A stretch of DNA of 33,287 nt from Caldilineaceae bacterium (GTDB taxonomy: Bacteria; Chloroflexota; Anaerolineae; Caldilineales; Caldilineaceae), in assembly GCA_022824685.1 (NCBI GenBank), contig JAJDZJ010000073.1:1-33287 (forward strand). Direction: 5' to 3'. The position numbers and the translations under genes are program-made. The notes beneath the pieces were generated by a model. The model had not been told where the DNA came from, made no database searches, and worked only from the letters and a program-made list of their open reading frames with translations. Positions 26,487 to 33,287 of the stretch are shown here, piece after piece; the first letter of the stretch is position 1, and each line of letters starts with the position of its first letter.

Positions 26487-26514
26487 TTGACATTCGCGAG
26501 ACTTACTGTAAAAT
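26487..26514 (+). promoter_or_regulatory. Promoter of the M20 peptidase gene
   Basis: TTGACA (26487-26492), a 16-base spacer ending in TG, then TAAAAT (26509-26514). Near consensus with an extended -10. Expected start near 26521. Confidence 0.75.
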
Positions 26515-26614
26515 CGGGGCGTTCCCGCAAGTACATATCATCAGAAAATCCCGAAAAGCGCAAACGGCCGGCCAGGAACTTTGCGCCGGGGTCTGCGCCA
26601 TGAGGAGGAAACGA

Positions 26615-27997
26615 TTGATCGCAAAGGAGAGCAGGCCTCCCGAACTGGCGGACGTGTTTGCCTATGTCGACGCCCACCGGCAGGCGTTTGTCGACCGCCT
26701 GCTGGCCTATGTTGCCCGGCCCAGCATCAGCGCGCACGGGGTCGGCATCCGGGAGACTGCCGAGTTCCTGTTCGGTTACCTGCAGGGGCTGGGGATGGAG
26801 GCGCGGTTGCTGGAAGGCGCGGGCTGGCCCTTCGTTTACGGCCGCTATGGGGAGAGCCCGAACGCGCCGACCGTGCTGCTCTACGGCCACTACGACGTGC
26901 AGCCGCCGGATCCTTTGGACGCATGGGACTCGCCGCCGTTTGAGCCGGAGATCCGGAATGGGCGCATCTGGGGGCGGGGCGTGGGCGATAACAAGGGGCA
27001 GCATCTGGCCCAGCTTCTGGCGATTGAGTCCTGGCTGGCGGTCACCGGCGGCCTGCCGTGCAACGTCATCGTCCTGCTGGAGGGCGAGGAGGAGGTCGGC
27101 AGCCCGCATATCAGCGACTTTGTGCGGGCGCATCGCGGCCTGCTTGTCGACGCCGACCTGGTGATCACCGCGGACGGCCCCGTGCATGAAAGCGGGCGGC
27201 CTTGCATCAAGTTCGGCCCGCGCGGGATTGCATCGTTCGAGCTGCGAGTGGAACATGGAGCGCGCGATTTTCATTCGGGCAACTGGGGCGGCGTCGCGCC
27301 CAACCCAATCTGGACGCTGGCGCATCTGCTGGCGACGATGAAGGACAGCCGCGGCGCCATTACAATCGACGGATTCTACGACAACGTCGCGCCGCTGAGC
27401 GAGCTGGAACGTGAGGCGCTGGACGCGCTGCCGGTGGATGTGGCGGCGGTGATGGCGGGAGCGGGCCTGGCCCGGCTGGATGAGCCGCAGGACCGGCCTT
27501 TTTTCGACCGCCTCGCGGCGTGGCCGACCTTTACGATCAACGGATTTCATGGCGGGTACGGCGGGCCGGGAACGAAAACAGTGCTGCCGCATCAGGCGAC
27601 GGTGAAGTGCGACATGCGCCTGATCGAAAACCAGCGCGTTGACGAGATTCTGGACAAAGTGGAGGCGCATGTCCGCCGCCATGCGCCGGAGGTCGAGGTG
27701 ATCCGCCAGGGCGGTATGGAGCCTTCGCGCACACCGCTGGACTCGCCCTACACGCAGCCGCTGCGGCAGGCCCTTCGCGCGGCCCAGGGTGTCGATCCCC
27801 TCCTCATTCCGGCGATGGGCGGGAGCCTGCCCGACTATGTCTGGACCAAGGTTCTGGGCGTTCACTCCTTTACCACGCCCTATGCCAACCATGACGAGGC
27901 CAACCATGCGCCGAATGAAAACCTGGAGGTAGAACGCTTCGTCGCCGGCATACGCACCGGCGTCGCGGTCTTGGCCTGTCTGGGTGAGGAGGGTTGA
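26615..27997 (+). CDS. M20-family metallopeptidase (dipeptidase-like)
   Basis: Zinc-dependent amidase/dipeptidase of the M20 family. Metal ligands and catalytic residues are H92 and D94 (YGHYDVQPPDP), the bridging D125 (GRGVGDNKGQ), E158/E159 (EGEEEVGS) and a C-terminal histidine in YANHDEANHAPNE. A dimerisation insertion follows residue 200. The start is TTG at 26615, since a perfect AGGAGG lies six bases upstream at 26603-26608; the ATG at 26600 would put that Shine-Dalgarno inside the gene. That gives 460 residues, normal for the family. The substrate could be a dipeptide or an N-acylated sugar or amino acid. Three genes of the neighbourhood handle sugars, which favours the latter slightly. 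Confidence 0.9.
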   Translation: MIAKESRPPELADVFAYVDAHRQAFVDRLLAYVARPSISAHGVGIRETAEFLFGYLQGLGMEARLLEGAGWPFVYGRYGESPNAPTVLLYGHYDVQPPDPLDAWDSPPFEPEIRNGRIWGRGVGDNKGQHLAQLLAIESWLAVTGGLPCNVIVLLEGEEEVGSPHISDFVRAHRGLLVDADLVITADGPVHESGRPCIKFGPRGIASFELRVEHGARDFHSGNWGGVAPNPIWTLAHLLATMKDSRGAITIDGFYDNVAPLSELEREALDALPVDVAAVMAGAGLARLDEPQDRPFFDRLAAWPTFTINGFHGGYGGPGTKTVLPHQATVKCDMRLIENQRVDEILDKVEAHVRRHAPEVEVIRQGGMEPSRTPLDSPYTQPLRQALRAAQGVDPLLIPAMGGSLPDYVWTKVLGVHSFTTPYANHDEANHAPNENLEVERFVAGIRTGVAVLACLGEEG

Positions 27998-28079
27998 GAC
28001 GTTTCAAGGCAGCCAGGTTGCCGGCGGCATCACCCCAGCGAACCAGTTACAGAAGCCGACAAAGTTGAAAGGAGCACTC

Positions 28080-29279
28080 ATGTTACGCCTAGGCATCATC
28101 GGATATGGCCGCCGCATTGCGGGCATGGCCAAGGGGCTGGATATCTTCGACATACCCTACCGGGTAACGGCTATAGCCGACCCGGGCAGCGACCGCATCC
28201 AGGCCGCGAACGATCCTTTTCTCTCCGACGCCCGTTTCTACAACTCGGCGGACGAGCTGCTGGCCGGAGCCGACGAGCTGGACGGCATCATGATCGGGAC
28301 TCGCTGCAATTTGCACACGGAAATGGCGCTCAAGGTCGCGCCCGCGCAGCTCCCGCTCTTCCTGGAAAAGCCGGTCGCAATCACCTTCGACGAGGTGCGC
28401 CGCCTGCACGCGGCCTATAAGGACTACAGCGCGCCCACCGTGGTCTCTTTCCCGCTGCGGCTGAGCCCGGTCGCCCAGAAGGTGCGGGAGATCATCGAAT
28501 CGGACCAGGTCGGCAGTATCGAGCAGGTGGTCGCGTTCAACGATGTCGGCTACGGCAGCGTCTACTTCAGAAGCTGGTACCGCAATTACGACTTGGACGG
28601 CGGGCTATGGCTGCAGAAGTTCACGCACGACGTGGACTATATCAACTATCTGCTCGACGCCCGCCCGCGCTGGGTCAGCGCGATGAATTCCCGCCGCGTC
28701 TACGGCGGCGACAAACCGTGGGATCTGCAGTGCAGGGACTGCGCCGAGCAGGAGACATGCCCGGAGAGCCCGTTTGTGCGCTTCCGCACCGGCTTTGAGG
28801 GCGGCCGCGTGCGCTTTGCCGAGGAGCAGGTCTACCGCGACGACCAGTTCTGTGTCTTTTCCGAGGGGCATCAGCTTCAGGACAATGGCGCCTGTATGTT
28901 GGAATATGAAAATGGCGTCCAGGCCAGCTACACACAGAATTTCTTTACCCGATATCGCGGGGCCCGCCGCGGCGCCCGTCTCTATGGCTATCGCGGCATT
29001 ATCGAGTTCAACTGGAACGAAAACTATATCAAGATCTTCAGCCACACATCGCCGGTGGTGGAAACGATCGACTTCAGCGGGGACATGCCCCATTTCGGCG
29101 GCGACCGTGAGCTGAGCTTTGACTTTCTGATGGCGATGCGGGACCGCCGGCCCTCGCGCAGTCCGATCGGGGCGGGCATTCTCAGCGCGCTGACCTGCCT
29201 GTGGGCCCGTGAATCGGCCAACAACCGCCAGGGCTACGAGGTGGTCATGCCGGAGGCGGAAGCGGTGGCCGGTGGATAG
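28080..29279 (+). CDS. Gfo/Idh/MocA-family oxidoreductase
   Basis: NAD(P)-dependent sugar or sugar-acid dehydrogenase. The N-terminal Rossmann fold starts LRLGIIGYGRRIAGMAKGL, followed by IADPGSDR and the family's EKP motif (E96-K97-P98). H183 and D184 in QKFTHDVDYINYLL are placed like the catalytic pair. A less usual patch of three cysteines, C218-x2-C221-x5-C227, lies in the C-terminal domain; it could bind a metal or be a structural disulfide. The ATG at 28080 has AAGGAG six bases upstream. The length of 399 residues is normal. It follows the M20 gene by 83 bases and is probably in the same transcript. Confidence 0.9.
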   Translation: MLRLGIIGYGRRIAGMAKGLDIFDIPYRVTAIADPGSDRIQAANDPFLSDARFYNSADELLAGADELDGIMIGTRCNLHTEMALKVAPAQLPLFLEKPVAITFDEVRRLHAAYKDYSAPTVVSFPLRLSPVAQKVREIIESDQVGSIEQVVAFNDVGYGSVYFRSWYRNYDLDGGLWLQKFTHDVDYINYLLDARPRWVSAMNSRRVYGGDKPWDLQCRDCAEQETCPESPFVRFRTGFEGGRVRFAEEQVYRDDQFCVFSEGHQLQDNGACMLEYENGVQASYTQNFFTRYRGARRGARLYGYRGIIEFNWNENYIKIFSHTSPVVETIDFSGDMPHFGGDRELSFDFLMAMRDRRPSRSPIGAGILSALTCLWARESANNRQGYEVVMPEAEAVAGG

Positions 29280-29313
29280 TGGACAGTGACGGCGACGCAG
29301 CTTGCGCGGAAGG

Positions 29314-29757
29314 TCAGATCAGGAGCAGAAGCAGCCCAACGAGGCCGATGAGGCCGGAGATGTGATCGATCTGGAGGATGAACCAGAGCGCGAGGCCATG
29401 CACGGCGATGCGCGCGGCCCAGACGCCCCAGCGGTGCGGCGCCGCGGCCAGCGCGGTGATCAGGACGAACCACAGGTAAGGAGTAAGTTGACCCCACTCC
29501 ATGCCGGTGCGCAGGAACTCCCATCCCGCCCAGACAAGTGAAATCGCCCGCAGCCCTGTGGCCGCGCCCACCCGGGGGTAGGCGGCGGCCAGGTGCGCCA
29601 GCCACGTCCACGGCGCGGCGTAGGGAGCGCCGATGAACCAGCAGGCGCCGACCGCGACGAGCCATTCCAGCGTGCCGGCCACCAGCGGCGCGACCGACAT
29701 CTGGCAGAAGAGGCCCCAGCCACGGTCCTGCTGTAAGAGGGATCTATAGGTAGCCAC
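29314..29757 (-). CDS. Small multi-pass membrane protein of unknown function (second gene of pair)
   Basis: Not recognised. The start is GTG at 29757 (VATYRSLLQQ), with GGAGGA five bases upstream; this overlaps the end of the preceding gene by 14 bases in another frame, so translation is coupled. The 147 residues hold four hydrophobic helices: VAGTLEWLVAVGACWFIG, then ATGLRAISLVWAGWEFL, YLWFVLITALAAA and IAVHGLALWFILQI, with a final ISGLIGLVGLLLLLI. There are no catalytic motifs. Together with the gene before it, it probably forms a two-component membrane complex. Function unknown. Confidence 0.7.
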   Translation of the reverse strand: MATYRSLLQQDRGWGLFCQMSVAPLVAGTLEWLVAVGACWFIGAPYAAPWTWLAHLAAAYPRVGAATGLRAISLVWAGWEFLRTGMEWGQLTPYLWFVLITALAAAPHRWGVWAARIAVHGLALWFILQIDHISGLIGLVGLLLLLI

Positions 29758-30352
29758 GCATCTCCTCCAGGGCCTCGTCGCCCAGTGTTTTGGCGGCGCT
29801 GGCCATGTAGGCCAGCTGTTCCGAGACCAGGGACGAGAAGGCAAAAAAGAGGTTGAAAGCCCGCAGCGGCGTGGTCAGATAGAAGCTGGCGTCGGTCGCC
29901 ATGTCGAAAATCTGGGACGGCCAGTAGAGCGCGATCAGGAAGGACATGCCCGACCACTCCTTGGCCAGCTTGCCGTACTCGATCGTAAAGACCGAACCGT
30001 AGTTGGCGCTGTTGAACTTCAGGCTTTTGCGTCCGAGGATGGAGCCGATCAGCCAGACGTAGAAGCCGACGCCCGCCATGTAAGGATTGGTCTTGGCGCG
30101 GTAGGCCATGCCGCTCGACACCATCTGGATGCCGGTGGTGAGCATCCAGATGAGCATGGTCATGATGACGCCCCAGTTCGAGATCGGGTTGTTGAAGAGG
30201 TAAAAGAGGGTCTCCCCCTGGATGCGGCCCTGGACCCAACCCATGCTTCCGAGGAGGTCGGCCACGAACATGGCGGCCACCAGGGCCAGAATTGGTCTTG
30301 AGGAGAGGAGGGCAACACGTCCGATCGAGGTTTTGGCGATATCGTTTTTCAT
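29744..30352 (-). CDS. Membrane protein of unknown function (first gene of pair)
   Basis: Not recognised. The ATG at 30352 (MKNDIAKTSIGR) is chosen since AAGGAG lies six bases upstream and a promoter places the transcript start near 30428; an earlier in-frame ATG at 30436 would sit at the -10. The 202 residues have about five hydrophobic segments, at roughly residues 20-38, 60-80, 92-110, 140-155 and 168-190 (for example RPILALVAAMFVADLL and NWGVIMTMLIWMLTTGI). Loops are Asn/Tyr-rich (KFNSANYGSVFTIEYGKL). The end (EALEEMRGYL) overlaps the next gene. The promoter contains an SOS-box-like sequence. Function unknown. Confidence 0.72.
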   Translation of the reverse strand: MKNDIAKTSIGRVALLSSRPILALVAAMFVADLLGSMGWVQGRIQGETLFYLFNNPISNWGVIMTMLIWMLTTGIQMVSSGMAYRAKTNPYMAGVGFYVWLIGSILGRKSLKFNSANYGSVFTIEYGKLAKEWSGMSFLIALYWPSQIFDMATDASFYLTTPLRAFNLFFAFSSLVSEQLAYMASAAKTLGDEALEEMRGYL

Positions 30353-30434
30353 GGTTCGCTCCTTGGAAGTTCCGTCGAGCAACTGATCTGCGATTGATGC
30401 CGGCGGCTGCCGGTCTGCGATGCGATATTCTGAC

Positions 30435-30463
30435 ATATTAGCACATTTGTTCTACTATGTCAA
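30435..30463 (-). promoter_or_regulatory. Strong promoter of the membrane-protein pair
   Basis: Minus strand: perfect -35 TTGACA (30463-30458), a 17-base spacer and -10 TAATAT (30440-30435). Confidence 0.8.
30441..30452 (-). promoter_or_regulatory. SOS-box-like sequence in the promoter of the membrane-protein pair
   Basis: GAACAAATGTGC on the minus strand differs from GAACNNNNGTTC at one position. It touches the -10, exactly as the recA box does. Confidence 0.5.
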
Positions 30464-30875
30464 GGGGAACTGGCCGGGAAATTGCAGCGAATTTCAAGAG
30501 TGCGGCAAATCTGGCGCTGGAATGAGGACAAGCAGCAGCGCTTCCGCTAGCGGTTCTGAGGTCGACGGACTCTGCGAAGGAATCGTGCGGGCGTTGCTCG
30601 GGGCTGTTCTGGGGATTATGGATAACATGTACCCGAATGGGCGAAGCGCTGCGCCTTCGGCGGCGAGGAGCGGTCAAACCCTTTTTCTGTTGGCGATTCA
30701 GGGCTTGGACGATAATGGCGCATTCCGGTAATCAAGAGATGACGATACTGGTATAGCAACTCTCAGCGCAGTGAAATCCGCAGCTGCGCAGCCCGCGCGT
30801 CAGGAGAAGAATTGGGGGAAGCAGACTGTGGCTTGCAGTGGGGAAGGCGTTCTGTCCAAGGCGAGGACGTCAGTT

Positions 30876-30905
30876 TTGGCACAATTGGAACAAATGCGCT
30901 AGAAT
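30876..30905 (+). promoter_or_regulatory. Promoter of the DUF6978-like/DUF1828-like pair
   Basis: TTGGCA (30876-30881), an 18-base spacer and TAGAAT (30900-30905). The -35 and spacer length are identical to those of recA. Transcription should start near 30912, giving a leader of about 165 bases. Confidence 0.65.
30888..30899 (+). promoter_or_regulatory. Degenerate SOS-box-like sequence
   Basis: GAACAAATGCGC keeps the left half GAAC and differs at two positions in the right half. It also touches the -10. Confidence 0.35.
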
Positions 30906-30923
30906 TGCTTTCTGGATTGGTCG

Positions 30924-30959
30924 GGGCGCCGGGTGGCGCCCATGAACATTTTCAAATGT
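30924..30959 (+). promoter_or_regulatory. Leader hairpin plus palindrome ahead of the DUF6978-like gene
   Basis: A GGGCGCC-GGGT-GGCGCCC hairpin (30924-30941) begins about 12 bases into the predicted transcript. The inverted repeat ACATTT-TC-AAATGT (30946-30959) follows closely and could be an operator for the product of either downstream gene. No other gene is supported in 30464-31077. Confidence 0.4.
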
Positions 30960-31077
30960 CCAGCAAGGCGAAGAGGTGTCCGCTGCTTTGAGCGGAAAAG
31001 AGTGAATTTCGGACCCAATCCGGCTCTCTTCGAGTAGAGACCCTCAACGAAAAATCCCCTTGTAACAGGAGATATAG

Positions 31078-31614
31078 TTGCCCTATAATATCGCCACGCT
31101 ACCAGAAAGACCGACGATGACCGAGCAGGAGATTCAGAATCTGCTTGACATTCCTAAGACGATTGGCGAGAAGACCCCTGCCAGAGGATATAAAGAGGAA
31201 AACAACCAGAAACGCTGCGACCTGGAGTTGGAAACCAATTCGCTCGACAACGAGAAATTCTCGGTTTTCATTCGCCGTCACAACACATACATCGAAAACT
31301 TTTCCATAGGGTTACGCTACCATAGCAGCGGAAAAGCGCTAAAGGTAATTACTCTGGTCCGCTACAACGGCGCGCACGGAGAATCAAGTTTGCATCCAGA
31401 TGGTCATTACGCTCTACCGCACATTCACCGCATAACCGCACAAGAGTTAGCATCTGGAAGCAGTCACCCGCAAGAACGCCATCGAGAAATTACGAACCGA
31501 TACAGTACATTCGAGCAGGCTCTCCGTATCTTCTTTGAAGACGTCGGTGTGACAAACTACGCCGAGTTCTTCCCCGAAGCGCTTCAACCGAGGCTTTTCG
31601 ATGAACATTCGTAG
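31078..31614 (+). CDS. DUF6978-like protein
   Basis: Resembles the small DUF6978 family of accessory genomes: an N-terminal helix (EQEIQNLLDIPKTIG), then a beta-rich region (LELETNSLDNEKFSVFIRRH, FSIGLRYHS, LKVITLVRYNGAHG) and HPDGHYALPHIHRI. Neither enzymatic motifs nor a signal peptide are seen. Two starts are possible: TTG at 31078, with GGAG six bases upstream (used here), or ATG at 31117 (MTEQEIQN), which has a weak signal. It overlaps the next gene by 14 bases, so the two are translationally coupled. GC is lower than in the housekeeping genes around, suggesting transfer. The family name is from memory of its pattern and is not certain. Confidence 0.65.
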   Translation: MPYNIATLPERPTMTEQEIQNLLDIPKTIGEKTPARGYKEENNQKRCDLELETNSLDNEKFSVFIRRHNTYIENFSIGLRYHSSGKALKVITLVRYNGAHGESSLHPDGHYALPHIHRITAQELASGSSHPQERHREITNRYSTFEQALRIFFEDVGVTNYAEFFPEALQPRLFDEHS

Positions 31615-32374
31615 CGTTCGAGAATCCTTGAATACGCCCCTCTCCGCCGGTTTCGACCTCTACGAACGTCGCCCCGGCAAGCATCAACTCATCCTTCCAA
31701 TCCACCATGAAGACGGGGACATGGTGGAGATCTACCTGCAGGACAGCCCAAAGGGGGATGGATACGTCCGTATCTGCGACTACGGCCTGACCCTTATGCG
31801 TCTTTCCTACACCTACGAAATCTCCACCCCCACGCGGCAGCAGATTTTCGACAGCATCCTCATCAATAACGATGTAGGCAATGAGGAGGGCAACCTCTAT
31901 ATAGACGCCCCCATCCACAAACTCGCCGAGAGCATACTTCAGTTCGCAGGTTGCGCGCAGAAAGTATGCAATATGCGCTATTGGAGTCGAGAAATCACTC
32001 GCAGTGCCTTCTACGATGACCTGGAAGCCTACGTCACATCCCATTTAAGAATCTTCTCTCCCAATGCCAATCAGTTTCCCTTGCCTGATTACCCTGTCGG
32101 CGTAGACTGGTCTCTGAAGCTAGACAGCTGGAACTTTTTCGTGTTTGGAGTCCGCGGCAACGATAAGGCAAAGGTCGTCGCGCTTGCGCTTCTTGAATTT
32201 CAGAAGGCTGAACTGTTGTTCACCAGTCTAATCGTCCACGAGGAAATGGAAGCGCTGGGCAAGAAAGAATACATTTTCCTCACTCGCAACGCCGACAAGC
32301 AGTATCCCGGACTGAAGGACTTCCAGAAGTCAAGCCCTAAAGATATTCCCCGGCTTGTCGGTGTCCCCGCGTAG
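31601..32374 (+). CDS. DUF1828-like protein
   Basis: A 257-residue protein whose first part matches the DUF1828 pattern: FDLYERRPGKHQLILPIHHEDGDMVEIYLQD, then GYVRICDYGLTLMRLSY. This is followed by a helical region and a C-terminal domain (DWSLKLDSWNFFVFGVRG and KAKVVALALLEF) that may correspond to DUF1829. The role of this family is unknown; members often lie on mobile elements and prophages. The ATG at 31601 has GAGG eight bases upstream and lies inside the end of the preceding gene. The strict overlap of the two genes, their isolated position and low GC resemble two-gene toxin-antitoxin or defence modules, but nothing in the sequence proves this. Confidence 0.65.
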   Translation: MNIRSVRESLNTPLSAGFDLYERRPGKHQLILPIHHEDGDMVEIYLQDSPKGDGYVRICDYGLTLMRLSYTYEISTPTRQQIFDSILINNDVGNEEGNLYIDAPIHKLAESILQFAGCAQKVCNMRYWSREITRSAFYDDLEAYVTSHLRIFSPNANQFPLPDYPVGVDWSLKLDSWNFFVFGVRGNDKAKVVALALLEFQKAELLFTSLIVHEEMEALGKKEYIFLTRNADKQYPGLKDFQKSSPKDIPRLVGVPA

Positions 32375-32798
32375 TGATTTCCAGCCTTGACGCCAAGATA
32401 GCATGGAATGTGTCCTCGGCGCCGAGATGTCCAGCTCCAGCCCGCCGATCTATACTTCGGCTATGGGTTCATCCCACCCGCTGTCTCTTTTAACTCCCCC
32501 TGACTCCTCTTCTGACCCCGCTTCCGTCACGTAACACTCCCTCCTTCCTCTTCCCTGAGTCTTCTCATCCCGTCCTATCGAGATTTACCACCCCCATTCT
32601 GGACTGCATTCATCAAGACGGGTTAAGTTCGAGTATAGACACCTTGTTGACTTCACAACGCAGAGGGGAAAACCAGCTTTGCGCCTGGCCCTGGTTTCGA
32701 GGTCACTGGTTTCAACATTTGGATTGCGGTGAAAGCGTACCCGGACGTCTGACGACCGATTGGTCCGGCGCCGCTCTTTGAACCAGGTAAAGGTTGGA

Positions 32799-32864
32799 AT
32801 GACCCAAATACAGATCGAAATCCCTGATTCTGATCGCGAGCGCTTCGGTCGTCAAGCGCGGCGG
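32799..32864 (+). pseudogene. Fragment resembling the start of a ribbon-helix-helix antitoxin
   Basis: MTQIQIEIPDSDRERFGRQA is like the beta strand and first helix of CopG/RHH-type antitoxins (a run of alternating hydrophobic residues, then PDS...RFxxxA). The frame then passes into the C-rich repeat region, giving a Pro-rich low-complexity tail. It is probably a truncated gene. A single 20-residue match is weak evidence. Confidence 0.35.
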
Positions 32865-32947
32865 GCAGACTTCCCCCGCCCCTCCCCCGCAGTTCCCCGT
32901 GCCCCATGCATCCCTCACCCCTCCCTTACTCCGCAAACCCCCTGTAG

Positions 32948-32968
32948 GGGCGCCCCTGGTGGGCGCCC
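32948..32968. repeat. Short palindromic repeat, GGGCGCCC hairpin
   Basis: GGGCGCCC-CTGGT-GGGCGCCC within the context GTAGGGGCGCCCCTGGTGGG. Such GTAGGGGCG-type palindromes are dispersed repeats in many bacterial genomes. A related hairpin lies at 30924-30941. Confidence 0.55.
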
Positions 32969-33287
32969 AAGCCCCTCCACACAGAAGCCAGCCTCCAATC
33001 AAAAACGCCAGCACGTCCCTCGCGCCCTTCCCCTGCATTTCCCTTGCCCTTCTCCCCGCCGCTCGCCCCAAATTCCCGTCCAGACAACTGACCACTGTTG
33101 TATTCCAAAGGTAGCCTGAATCCCGCCCCCGTTCTGGACCCCACCCCCTCAGGGCGATTGCATCTAAATTGGGTCAGAACATCGAAATGCAGCCGAATAC
33201 TCTTCCAGGTCGGGGTAAGACACAGGGAAATGTACGAAAGATGGCACGTAGACGGAGAATTTAACTTATCTCGCCGACTGAGGGCCT

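Larger units (their letters stand above)
32375..33287. other. C-rich non-coding region with repeats and gene remnants
   Basis: No complete gene is supported in these 913 bases. Long plus-strand stretches are pyrimidine-rich (about 32488-32600 and 32865-33070). A hairpin repeat lies at 32948-32968 and a short antitoxin-like fragment at 32799-32864. A frame beginning ATG at 33230 (MYERWHVDGEFNLSRRLRA) is open to the window edge and could be the start of a gene, but 19 codons are too few to tell. Confidence 0.6.

Noticed and set aside
32488-32600. Possible CRISPR or tandem array in the pyrimidine-rich tail
   Set aside because: No repeat unit recurs at regular spacing; the region is only C/T-rich.

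Overview
The window is a high-GC bacterial chromosome segment with dense housekeeping and sugar-catabolism genes. Gene content and style point to Chloroflexota, perhaps Anaerolineae/Caldilineales: GTG and TTG starts, lipobox solute-binding proteins, sulfatase and ABC sugar uptake, and a Bacillus-type GAACNNNNGTTC SOS box on recA and uvrA. That placement is an inference from sequence style; no phylogeny was run.

Layout. 1-363: 5' part of recA (minus) behind a textbook promoter with an SOS box. 797-1135: a small unknown gene. 1163-3668 (minus): lysA, an EamA transporter broken by a frameshift, and a 42-residue Arg-rich membrane peptide. 3855-7109 (minus): a DUF2142-like/GT-C membrane protein directly abutting a DPM1-like GT2 glycosyltransferase. 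7335-8351: MazG carrying the back half of a YabN-type methylase domain. 8458-8531: tRNA-Arg(UCG) with promoter and terminator. 8754-14476 (minus): two paralogous secreted proteins (one with four SH3b repeats, one lipoprotein) downstream of uvrA, which has its own SOS box. 14852-17937 (minus): NUDIX hydrolase, a GNAT acetyltransferase and a dynamin-like GTPase; the last two overlap by ATGA.

18276-19400: a lower-GC Fic AMP-transferase ending in two perfect hairpins. 19643-20251: RimL-type GNAT. 20656-29279: a carbohydrate locus with an ABC solute-binding protein, two permeases and a sulfatase on plus, a TIM-barrel isomerase-like gene on minus, and an M20 peptidase and Gfo/Idh/MocA oxidoreductase on plus. 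It has no ABC ATPase, so a shared ATPase elsewhere is likely. Together these suggest uptake, desulfation and oxidation/isomerisation of a sulfated or amidated sugar.

29314-32374 is the most unusual part. Two unknown overlapping membrane-protein genes (minus) and two lower-GC, DUF6978-like and DUF1828-like overlapping genes (plus) diverge from a 725-bp gap. Each pair sits behind a good sigma-70 promoter. In each, a degenerate SOS-box-like sequence lies against the -10 exactly as in recA, so these may be damage-responsive accessory modules. 32375-33287 is a C-rich, repeat-bearing stretch with a fragment that looks like a ribbon-helix-helix antitoxin start.
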